A program made the translations under genes and the position numbers. Shown in pieces: positions 1-6,113 of a DNA stretch of 12,000 nt (its first letter is position 1; each line of letters starts with the position of its first letter). This stretch comes from CAZKMM01 sp964592965 (GTDB lineage: Bacteria; RBG-13-61-14; DRUE01). The stretch lies in contig CAZQJX010000076.1 in assembly GCA_964592965.1 (NCBI GenBank), forward strand, positions 1-12,000, in the 5' to 3' direction. The notes under the pieces were generated by a model. It had not been told where the DNA came from, did not search any database, and saw nothing but the letters and a program-made list of their open reading frames with translations.

Positions 1-125
1 AATCCTTCCCTTTCATTAGAAAACATCCCAGATATCTATAAAGTGCAGATTTAAATGAACTTTATATTTTTCATCAGTAGAAAAGTAATAAAGACCTTTT
101 AAGGAGGGTGCAACTAGTAAGCTTT
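1..125. other. Left-edge gap, possible tail of a + strand gene
   Basis: No complete gene is visible here. Frame 1 of the + strand is open from the window edge to a TAA at 52-54 and reads NPSLSLENIPDIYKVQI. That could be the C-terminus of a gene entering from the left, but 17 codons are too few to prove it. A Shine-Dalgarno-like AAGGAGGG lies at 101-108 on the + strand with no credible gene after it; the only start in range, GTG at 108, leads to a 15-codon frame inside the thiE 3' end. No hairpin plus T-run that would terminate the minus-strand thiE transcript was found. Confidence 0.2.
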
Positions 126-761
126 TCAATCAGTTTTTTCCCAGAGCTGGATTAATTCTTTCACCCGTTGTTTGATATCTTCTGCTTTTACCACTTCGGA
201 AATCATTGCCACTGCGTCTGCTCCTGCTTGCTTCACTTCAATGAGATTTCCTCTGTTGATACCGCCGATGGCAACCACTGGCTTTTTTACCTTTTCGCAT
301 ACCTCTTTGAGCTTATCCAGCCCTTGAATAGGAGTGGGTCTGCCTTTGGTTTGGGTAGGAAAAATGGCGCCAAAGGCAATGTAATCTGCGCCTAGTTTTT
401 CCGCCTCAATTGCCTCTTCTAGACTATGGGTGCTTCTTCCGATGATAAGCTCGGGAGCTTTTTCCCGTGCCTCATTGATGGGCATATCATCAGCGCCGAG
501 ATGCACTCCATCTGCTCCCACATCAAGCGCAATATCAACATAGTCATTGACAATAAAAATCGCATCATATCGCTCGCAGAGCCTTTTCATCACTCGGGCA
601 ATGCGCCAGACCTCTCTTTTCAAAAGCTCCTTTGCCCTAAGCTGGATAATCCTTGCACCGCCCTCAAGCGCCCTTTGAACAATCTCTAGATGGGAGCGCT
701 CTGGAAAGATAGAATTATCCACAATAACATATATGCCCTTAATTTTTTCAGCGCCTGCCAT
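126..761 (-). CDS. thiE: Thiamine phosphate synthase ThiE
   Basis: Joins hydroxymethylpyrimidine diphosphate and thiazole phosphate (carboxylated form) to give thiamine phosphate, a cytosolic step of vitamin B1 synthesis or salvage. The 211-residue length is normal for this TIM-barrel family. Visible hallmarks, in order, are QLRAK at 40-44, the metal/diphosphate-binding ND at 72-73 followed by GADGVHLGADDMP, GRSTHS at 108-113, the phosphate-binding FPTQTKG at 134-140, AIGGI at 164-168 and the C-terminal AMIS at 185-188. The FPTxTK loop favours ThiE over the related tautomerase TenI. The ATG at 761 has only a weak purine-rich site (AAGAGA) upstream. It starts 20 bases after the stop of the GMC oxidoreductase on the same strand and is probably cotranscribed with it. 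No other thi gene and no TPP riboswitch was recognised in the window, so thiamine control is not evident here. Confidence 0.95.
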   Translation of the reverse strand: MAGAEKIKGIYVIVDNSIFPERSHLEIVQRALEGGARIIQLRAKELLKREVWRIARVMKRLCERYDAIFIVNDYVDIALDVGADGVHLGADDMPINEAREKAPELIIGRSTHSLEEAIEAEKLGADYIAFGAIFPTQTKGRPTPIQGLDKLKEVCEKVKKPVVAIGGINRGNLIEVKQAGADAVAMISEVVKAEDIKQRVKELIQLWEKTD

Positions 762-781
762 CGGATTTATTCTCTTTTAAT

Positions 782-2302
782 CTAAAGAACATTGTTAACA
801 ATATGCTCGGCACAGCGATAGGCAAAAGCCCAGATAGTCTCCTGCGGATTCACTCCCAGTGAGGTGGGAAAAACGCTGGCATCTGCAATAAAAAGGTTTT
901 TCAAGTCCCAAGTTTCCAGATTCAAATTCACCACAGATTTTTTCGCATCCGCACCCATCCTGCAGGTGCCCATAGGATGAAACGCCATTAAGAGGAAATG
1001 GCTGGGCGAGACCTTTATATCTTGGAATTTTTCAACTTCTGCCAGAGAATTGATTATCGGAAAGACGCTGGTGGTGGTAAGCACTTTTTTTGCGCCAGCA
1101 GCAAAGAGAATTCGGGCAGAGATAAGCATAGCTTTTTTAAGGGTATCAGCATCTTTTTGATTCATATTGTAGGTCATCATCGGCTCACCATCTATTCCAA
1201 CCGTTACCCTACCTGAGGAAGTATCACTTACCATAACCCCAACCGTAGCGGTTTTGCGATATTCCTTGACCAGCTGGCAGAATTCTGCCCCAAAGCCAGG
1301 ATAGCCGGGAAATTCACTGGCAGGACCGGTAAAAGTAGCTTCCAGCATAATTCCCAGCTCCTCTGCATAATCATCAATGTAAAGACACTGCCCCACACCG
1401 TGATGACCATCAATATATTGCTCAAAAATGCCACTTGCTCTTCCACAAAGATGAATCTTTAAATTCTTCCCCACCTGACCCGAGCTATTGGCGATTTTAT
1501 TCTTTAAAAGTAAGACAGGAGTGTTAAGAGCACCTGCACAGAGCACCACCACATCACAGGCAATATCTATGTGATGGCGAAAAGCTCCAGTTTCTCGGTC
1601 ACGAATAGAGCCTTGAACGCCAATTACACGCTCGCCATCATTGAGGATAATCTCTGCCTTAGTATCGCAATAAAATTTAACCCCGCGCTCAACCGCATAG
1701 GGAATGCAATTAAGATGCATAGCCTGCTTGGCATCCTCCCGACAGCCGTAGGAACAATTATCACATCCTTTACAATTGTCATTTACATTTCTGCGAATAG
1801 GCTTTGGATGTAGCCCGAGCTTTCTTGCTCCTTCTGCAATAATCTCTCCATTTCCGCCCATAACTTCAGGCTTTACTGGCTGGACGCTCATAATTTTTTC
1901 TACAATGTCATAGTAGGGGTCAAGCTCAGCTTTGCTCCAGCCTTCAATTCCCATCTCCTGCCATTTTTGGTATATCCAGTCAGGCACACGAAAGCAGGTG
2001 CCCATATTTATAACCGTGGTTCCGCCCAGACATTTACCAGTGGGGACAATTATGCTGGGAATGCCAATTGTGGCATCCATTCCCAGATTGCGATACATTT
2101 TCATTATCACTTCTCTTGGGGTTTTGGGGTAATTCTTGCTGTTGTAAACTCCACCCTCCTCCAGCACAATAACACGCACGCTATGCTCTGCTAGCTTGCG
2201 GGCAACCATTGCTCCGCCCGCTCCTGAACCAATTATACAAACTTGCGTCTCTTCCCGAACCGCAGATTTTATATCTTTACCCTCAATAATCGCTCCTGCC
2301 AT
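782..2302 (-). CDS. GMC-family FAD oxidoreductase with four-Cys insert
   Basis: Flavoprotein of the glucose-methanol-choline family, which oxidises alcohol groups on small molecules, sugars or sterols; the substrate cannot be told from sequence. An FAD-binding dinucleotide fold is at the N-terminus (CIIGSGAGGAMVARKL near 22-37, with the ribose-binding LEEGG near 47-51). GKCLGGTTVINMG near 89-101 is the second FAD signature. The C-terminal domain has the active-site His (HPMGTCRMG, about 442) and Asn (GVNPQET, about 485). Residues 177-187 carry C-x2-C-x2-C-x3-C; similar Cys-rich inserts occur in some GMC dehydrogenases, one group of which binds an Fe-S cluster. No signal peptide is visible. 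Two starts are possible: GTG at 2305 and ATG at 2302. AGGAG at 2310-2314 sits 7 bases from the ATG and 4 from the GTG, so I chose ATG (506 residues). First gene of a minus-strand unit with thiE. Family is certain, substrate unknown. Confidence 0.9.
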   Translation of the reverse strand: MAGAIIEGKDIKSAVREETQVCIIGSGAGGAMVARKLAEHSVRVIVLEEGGVYNSKNYPKTPREVIMKMYRNLGMDATIGIPSIIVPTGKCLGGTTVINMGTCFRVPDWIYQKWQEMGIEGWSKAELDPYYDIVEKIMSVQPVKPEVMGGNGEIIAEGARKLGLHPKPIRRNVNDNCKGCDNCSYGCREDAKQAMHLNCIPYAVERGVKFYCDTKAEIILNDGERVIGVQGSIRDRETGAFRHHIDIACDVVVLCAGALNTPVLLLKNKIANSSGQVGKNLKIHLCGRASGIFEQYIDGHHGVGQCLYIDDYAEELGIMLEATFTGPASEFPGYPGFGAEFCQLVKEYRKTATVGVMVSDTSSGRVTVGIDGEPMMTYNMNQKDADTLKKAMLISARILFAAGAKKVLTTTSVFPIINSLAEVEKFQDIKVSPSHFLLMAFHPMGTCRMGADAKKSVVNLNLETWDLKNLFIADASVFPTSLGVNPQETIWAFAYRCAEHIVNNVL

Positions 2303-2328
2303 CACTATTCTCCTTGAGATTTTTTACT

Positions 2329-2357
2329 ATTATTGATTGCCGAAAAGAGGTTGTCAA
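2329..2357 (-). promoter_or_regulatory. Sigma70-type promoter for the GMC-thiE unit
   Basis: On the minus strand, a perfect -35 TTGACA (2352-2357) is followed after exactly 17 bases by AATAAT (2329-2334), five of six matches to the -10 consensus. Transcription would start near 2322, giving a leader of about 20 bases that holds just the AGGAG site before the ATG at 2302. There is no room for a riboswitch or other long leader. Confidence 0.7.
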
Positions 2358-2456
2358 TTTTGCAATAGTGCAGAGCAATATAATAAGCTCAGAAGTAAGT
2401 TTATGAAATTGAAAAAATCTCAGATAATTGTAAAAACTACTAAAATGTGCTATTTA
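2351..2456 (+). promoter_or_regulatory. AT-rich rpsB operon promoter region (position unsure)
   Basis: The + strand promoter of the long rpsB run should lie here, but no single candidate is convincing. A perfect TATAAT at 2379-2384 has its best -35 (TTGTCA, 2351-2356) 22 bases away, which is too far. TTGTAA at 2428-2433 with 17 bases to TATTTA at 2451-2456, preceded by TG at 2448-2449 (extended -10), would start RNA near 2463, just ahead of the structured leader, but the hexamers match poorly. TTGAAA at 2409-2414 and TAAAAA at 2431-2436 are a third option. The left end overlaps the -35 of the divergent minus promoter. Confidence 0.3.
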
Positions 2457-2473
2457 TCTTAAACAATCACGCA

Positions 2474-2547
2474 CGCGGTCTGGGACTCCGGGTTGCCCTT
2501 TTGGCTGGGGTCAGGGACCGCGGAGGTGAAAAAACCCGGAAAGGAGG
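2474..2547 (+). promoter_or_regulatory. Structured rpsB leader RNA, candidate S2-binding pseudoknot
   Basis: A GC-rich block in otherwise AT-rich intergenic DNA, ending at the rpsB Shine-Dalgarno (AAGGAGG, 2541-2547). Complementary segments seen directly: stem B, CGCGGTC (2474-2480) with GACCGCG (2516-2522), 7 pairs; stem C, GACTCC (2484-2489) with GGGGTC (2507-2512), 6 pairs including one G-U, stacked on B across a 3x3 internal loop; and UCCGGGUU (2487-2494) with AACCCGGA (2533-2540), 8 pairs. The last crosses stem B. Its inner part, GGGUU (2490-2494) with AACCC (2533-2537), is compatible with B and C together and would make a pseudoknot closing directly before the Shine-Dalgarno. S2 is known to repress its own rpsB-tsf operon through the leader in E. 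coli. That this leader does the same is inference, and I do not recognise it as a named RNA family. Confidence 0.5.
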
Positions 2548-2555
2548 AAAGAAAG

Positions 2556-3434
2556 ATGCCAGTAATCACTATGAAGCAACTTTTAGAAGCTGGTGTCCAT
2601 TTCGGGCATCAGACCCGTCGCTGGAACCCAAAGATGAAACCCTACATCTACGGGGCAAGGAACGGCATTTACATCATTGACCTTCAGCAGACAATGAAGC
2701 TTTTTGATGTGGCATATCAATTTATTGTCCGTATGGTCTCACAGGGTGAAGAAGTGCTTTTTGTCGGCACCAAGCGTCAGGCGCAGGCAACCATAGAAGA
2801 AGAAGCCAAGCGATGTGGTATGCCCTATGTTAATCATCGCTGGCTGGGCGGAACACTTACCAATTTCAAAGTAATTCGCTCCAGTGTGGAAAGGCTGAAG
2901 AAAATTGAAGAAATGGCAGCTGAAGGTAAGCTTGACCTTCTTCCCAAAAAAGAGGTGCTGAGAGTGCAAAGGGAATACGCCAAGCTGGAAAGGAATGTCG
3001 GCGGAATAAAAAATATGGAAAGACTTCCCGGCGCTCTTTATGTTGTTGACCCGAACCATGAGGAAATTGCGGTTAAAGAGGCAAGAAAGCTTGGTATTCC
3101 CATTGTGGCAATTGTAGATACCAATTGCGACCCTGATTTAATTGATTATGTTATTCCCGGAAACGACGATGCCATCAAGGCGATTCGCCTTTTCACCTCT
3201 AAAATTGCTGATGCCTGCATTGAGGGAAGGGAGATGCATCAGAAGCTCCTTCGGGTGGAGCCGGAAGTGGCTGCTGGTGCCAGCGTGGTGGATGTTTCTG
3301 TTGAGGGCAAGCGTCCTAAGGTGGAGCGTCTACGTGATTTAGTTAAAGAGGAGCTAGGCGAAGAGCCGGAAGAAGAAGTTGAAGAGGCAGAAGAAGGGTA
3401 TGAAGAAACTGAGGAAGAAGCAAATGAGGAATAA
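2556..3434 (+). CDS. rpsB: 30S ribosomal protein S2
   Basis: Ribosomal protein S2 (uS2), needed for assembly of the small subunit and for binding S1 in bacteria that have it. The 292-residue product opens MPVITMKQLLEAGVHFGHQT, a near-consensus S2 start, followed by RRWNPKMKPYIYGARNGIYI and, further on, the typical RWLGGTLTNF, KLERNVGGIKNM and GIPIVAIVDTNCDPD segments. The ATG at 2556 follows a strong AAGGAGG (2541-2547) at 8 bases; upstream in-frame extension to 2493 would run through the structured leader and is rejected. The last 30 or so residues are extremely Glu-rich, making the protein longer than the roughly 240 residues of the E. coli form. First gene of the ten-gene run, 23 bases ahead of tsf. 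Confidence 0.97.
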   Translation: MPVITMKQLLEAGVHFGHQTRRWNPKMKPYIYGARNGIYIIDLQQTMKLFDVAYQFIVRMVSQGEEVLFVGTKRQAQATIEEEAKRCGMPYVNHRWLGGTLTNFKVIRSSVERLKKIEEMAAEGKLDLLPKKEVLRVQREYAKLERNVGGIKNMERLPGALYVVDPNHEEIAVKEARKLGIPIVAIVDTNCDPDLIDYVIPGNDDAIKAIRLFTSKIADACIEGREMHQKLLRVEPEVAAGASVVDVSVEGKRPKVERLRDLVKEELGEEPEEEVEEAEEGYEETEEEANEE

Positions 3435-3457
3435 AATAAGATTTTGGAGGTTTGGAA

Positions 3458-4063
3458 GTGGTGGAGATTAAGGCGAGTTTGGTTAAAGAACTTCGGGAAA
3501 AAACAGGCGCTGGGTTTATGGACTGCAAGAGGGCGTTGGAAGAAGCTGGCGGAGATATGGAGAAAGCCATTGATTATCTTCGCACCAAAGGGATATTAAA
3601 GGCAGAGAAGCGGGCAGGAAAAGCTACCAAAGAGGGAAGAATTGGTGTTTATCTTCATCGTCCCGGCGAGCAGATAGGAGTGATGGTTGAGGTGAACTGC
3701 GAGACAGATTTTGTCGCCCGCACCGAGGAGTTCGCTCAGTTTTTACGGGACTTAGCAATGCATATTGCAGCGATGGCGCCGAGATATGTTTCTCGTGAAG
3801 ATGTGCCCAAAGAGGTAATTGAGCACGAAAAAGAAATCTACAGAAAGCAGGCACTGGAGAGCGGTAAGCCCGAAAAGGTAATTGACCGAATTGTTGAGGG
3901 CAAGCTAGAGAAATTCTTTAGCGAGGTCTGCCTTTTGGAGCAAAAATTCATTCGTGACCAAGAGCGCACCATTGATGACCTTCGCAAAGAGCTCAGCGCC
4001 AAAACAGGAGAGAACATAGTCATTCGCAGATTTGCCCGCTTTCAGGTGGGCGAAGAAATATAA
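3458..4063 (+). CDS. tsf: Elongation factor Ts
   Basis: Nucleotide-exchange factor that releases GDP from EF-Tu. The N-terminal UBA-like domain carries KELREKTGAGFMDCKRAL (about 10-27), and the EF-Tu-contacting TDFV motif lies in the segment EVNCETDFVART (about 76-87). At 201 residues this is the short, single-core form, as in Thermus-like proteins, rather than the roughly 280-residue E. coli form. Start choice: GGAGG at 3446-3450 is 7 bases from GTG at 3458, but only 1 base from TTG at 3452; GTG at 3461 is also possible. From 3458 the protein begins MVEIKASLVKEL, which aligns with the usual N-terminus. Coupled to rpsB, as in most bacteria; pyrH begins 1 base after its stop. Confidence 0.95.
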   Translation: MVEIKASLVKELREKTGAGFMDCKRALEEAGGDMEKAIDYLRTKGILKAEKRAGKATKEGRIGVYLHRPGEQIGVMVEVNCETDFVARTEEFAQFLRDLAMHIAAMAPRYVSREDVPKEVIEHEKEIYRKQALESGKPEKVIDRIVEGKLEKFFSEVCLLEQKFIRDQERTIDDLRKELSAKTGENIVIRRFARFQVGEEI

Positions 4064-4064
4064 G

Positions 4065-4796
4065 ATGGCAGGAGCAAAAAAATCTGCTCTTAAATATCAG
4101 CGGGTTTTGCTTAAGCTGAGTGGAGAGGCTTTTGCTGGAGAAGAACGGTTCGGAATTAATCCCAAAAGCCTTGCATGGATCGCTGACCAGGTGGCAGAGG
4201 CAGTAAAAAGCGGAGCAGAGCTGGCTTTGGTGGTAGGTGGTGGTAATTTCTTTCGGGGTGGAAGAGAAGGCTGGGGAATAAAGGACAGGGTGAGCGTGGA
4301 TTATCTGGGTATGCTTGCTACGGTGATGAACGCCGTTGCCCTTCAGGAATCGCTTATTCAACAGGGAGTGGAAAGTAGGGTTTTAAGCGCCATAGAAGTT
4401 CCACAAATTTGCGAGCCTTATATTCGTCCCCGTGCGCTTAATCATCTAAAAAAGGGAAGGGTGGTGATTTTATCTGCAGGCACAGGCAATCCTTTTTTCA
4501 CTACTGATACTGCTGCTGCTCTGCGGGCGCTTGAGCTGGAATGTCAGGCGCTTTTCAAAGCCACCAGAGTCAAAGGGGTTTATGATTCTGACCCAGAGAA
4601 AAATCCCAATGCTAAGTTTTTTCCAAAATTAGATTATACCGAGGCGCTAAAAAGAAATTTAAAAATTATGGACGCAACCGCCCTAAGCCTTTGCCGAGAC
4701 CATAATCTTCCAATTTTGGTCTTTAACCTTTTTGAAAAGGGCAATTTGAAAAAAGCTCTTTTAGGCAAAAAAGTTGGCACTTTGGTCTCCAGTTGA
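4065..4796 (+). CDS. pyrH: UMP kinase
   Basis: Phosphorylates UMP to UDP with ATP in pyrimidine nucleotide synthesis; bacterial type of the amino-acid-kinase fold, acting as a hexamer. Visible motifs: VLLKLSGEAFAG near 14-25 (ATP phosphate binding), VVGGGNFFRG near 55-64, DYLGMLATVMNA near 76-87, and AGTGNPFFTTDTAAALRA, which binds UMP, around 137-154, followed by the ATP-site segment TRVKGVYDSDP. Length of 243 is standard. The ATG at 4065 sits 1 base past the tsf stop; the best Shine-Dalgarno-like sequence, AGGTGGG at 4044-4050, is distant, so translation may depend on coupling to tsf. The frame is open further upstream to 4032 inside tsf, but the added residues are not family-like. Confidence 0.96.
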   Translation: MAGAKKSALKYQRVLLKLSGEAFAGEERFGINPKSLAWIADQVAEAVKSGAELALVVGGGNFFRGGREGWGIKDRVSVDYLGMLATVMNAVALQESLIQQGVESRVLSAIEVPQICEPYIRPRALNHLKKGRVVILSAGTGNPFFTTDTAAALRALELECQALFKATRVKGVYDSDPEKNPNAKFFPKLDYTEALKRNLKIMDATALSLCRDHNLPILVFNLFEKGNLKKALLGKKVGTLVSS

Positions 4797-4822
4797 AATC
4801 TACATAATATAGGAGGGGAGAA

Positions 4823-5380
4823 ATGATTGAGGATGTGATGGCAGAACTGGAAGAAAGAATGAAGAAAACCATTCAGGATTTAAAACTTAAACTTGCCAAG
4901 GTGCGAACCGGCAGAGCCAGCGCTGGCTTGGTGGAGGAGATAAAAGTTGATTATTATGGCACGCCAACTCCTATCAAACAGCTGGGTAATATAACTATTC
5001 CTGAACCGAGATTGATTGTAATCAAGCCCTACGACCCCAATGTGCTTAAGGAAATAGAAAAGGCAATTTTAAACTCTGACCTCGGGCTCAACCCTCACAA
5101 TGATGGTAAAGTAATTAGAGTGCCTATTCCTGAGCTTACTGAGGAGCGAAGAAAAGAGCTGGTCAAAGTGGTGAGAAAGATTGCTGAAGAGCACAGGGTT
5201 GCTATTCGTCAGGAGAGAAAAGATGCTATAGAAAAGCTCCGCAAAATGGAAAAAGAAAAGGAAATTACCGAAGATGACCTTCACCGCGCACAGGACAAGG
5301 TTCAAGAAAAAGTTGATGAAGCCATAGAGGAAATTGACGAACTCTGCAAGAAAAAAGAAGAGGAAATTATGGAGGTATGA
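4823..5380 (+). CDS. frr: Ribosome recycling factor
   Basis: With EF-G, splits the post-termination ribosome so that its subunits can be reused. The 185-residue length is exactly that expected. Clear family segments: KVRTGRASAGLVEEIKVDYY with GTPTPIKQLGNITIPEPR next, NSDLGLNPHNDGKVIRVPIP with LTEERRKEL directly after, and a long charged C-terminal helix rich in Lys/Glu that completes the three-helix bundle. The ATG at 4823 follows AGGAGGGG (4811-4818) by 4 bases, one of the strongest ribosome-binding sites in the window. It lies 26 bases after pyrH, the largest gap inside the run apart from none; its TGA at 5378 is close to the uppS start. Confidence 0.97.
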   Translation: MIEDVMAELEERMKKTIQDLKLKLAKVRTGRASAGLVEEIKVDYYGTPTPIKQLGNITIPEPRLIVIKPYDPNVLKEIEKAILNSDLGLNPHNDGKVIRVPIPELTEERRKELVKVVRKIAEEHRVAIRQERKDAIEKLRKMEKEKEITEDDLHRAQDKVQEKVDEAIEEIDELCKKKEEEIMEV

Positions 5381-5387
5381 ACCTGCA

Positions 5388-6113
5388 TTGGCACAGCTCC
5401 CTAGGCATATCGCCATTATAATGGATGGAAATGGGCGCTGGGCAAAGCGCCGTGGTTTAAACCGAATTTATGGGCACAGAGAAGGAGTTAAAGCAACCAA
5501 GCGAGTTGTCCGCATAGCAAGGGAGTTGAAAATTCCCTATCTTACTCTTTTTGCCCTTAGCACCGAAAACCTTAATCGTCCCAAAGAAGAATTAAACGCA
5601 CTTTTTGACCTGCTCCGTGATTACATAAAAAAAGAGCTTGATGAGCTGATTGAAAACGGCATCAGGCTTAAGGTCATTGGCAGGCTGGAGCTTCTTCCTA
5701 AAGATATTCAGCTTTTGATAAAGGATGCGATTGAAAAAACCAAAAAAGGAAAAGATATGGTCTTAACCATTGCTCTTGGCTACGGCGCAAGAGATGAGAT
5801 TTTAAGGGCAGTGGAAAAATACAGCCAGAATCCCAGCAAAAAGCTTACTGAAAAATCCTTCTCAAAACTGCTTGATACCAGAGATTTGCCTGACCCAGAC
5901 CTTCTCATTCGCACAGGCGGAGAAATGCGGGTGAGCAATTTTCTTCTCTGGCAGATTGCTTATACCGAGCTGTATTTTACCAAAACGCTTTGGCCGGATT
6001 TTTCAAGAAGGCATTTTCTTCAAGCCATTCGTGAGTATCAGCGTCGGGAGAGAAGATTCGGTCTTACCAGCGAGCAGATAAGCAAAAAGAAAAAATCAGC
6101 AAAAGGTCTATGA
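5388..6113 (+). CDS. uppS: Di-trans,poly-cis-undecaprenyl diphosphate synthase
   Basis: Adds isopentenyl units to farnesyl diphosphate to make the C55 lipid carrier for cell-wall glycans (cis-prenyltransferase family). Motifs are complete: HIAIIMDGNGRWAKRRG with catalytic Asp13, GHREG, TLFALSTENLNRP (the usual Trp of FS(S/T)ENW is Leu), DLLIRTGGEMRVSNFLLWQ, ELYFTKTLWPDF and RRERRFG. Start is uncertain. No in-frame ATG precedes the catalytic motif; TTG at 5388 gives MAQLPRHIAIIMDG (241 residues) and lies 12 bases after GGAGG (5371-5375). An upstream TTG at 5334 would overlap frr by 47 bases. An ATG at 5377 overlapping the frr stop is in another frame and closes after 14 codons. Whether it makes C55 or another length cannot be read here. 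Overlaps dxr by 4 bases (ATGA). Confidence 0.93.
   Translation: MAQLPRHIAIIMDGNGRWAKRRGLNRIYGHREGVKATKRVVRIARELKIPYLTLFALSTENLNRPKEELNALFDLLRDYIKKELDELIENGIRLKVIGRLELLPKDIQLLIKDAIEKTKKGKDMVLTIALGYGARDEILRAVEKYSQNPSKKLTEKSFSKLLDTRDLPDPDLLIRTGGEMRVSNFLLWQIAYTELYFTKTLWPDFSRRHFLQAIREYQRRERRFGLTSEQISKKKKSAKGL

Noticed and set aside
95..104. Palindrome CCTTTTAAGG as a terminator or operator downstream of thiE
   Set aside because: It is a 10-base AT-rich palindrome with no loop and no following T-run on the minus strand; too short to call.
113..124. Adjacent ACTAGT and AAGCTT, like SpeI and HindIII sites of a cloning polylinker
   Set aside because: Only two six-base sites touch, AAGCTT at 119-124 lies just before the thiE stop, and no other vector-like sequence surrounds them. 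Chance is the simplest reading.
2493..2555. N-terminal extension of S2 from an earlier in-frame start at 2493
   Set aside because: The added 21 residues are unlike any S2, lie across the structured leader, and the strong Shine-Dalgarno at 2541-2547 serves ATG 2556.
5069..5416. Minus-strand open frame of 115 codons antisense to frr
   Set aside because: Phe/Leu-rich translation is the mirror of the Lys/Glu-rich frr reading frame, with no family resemblance or start signal.
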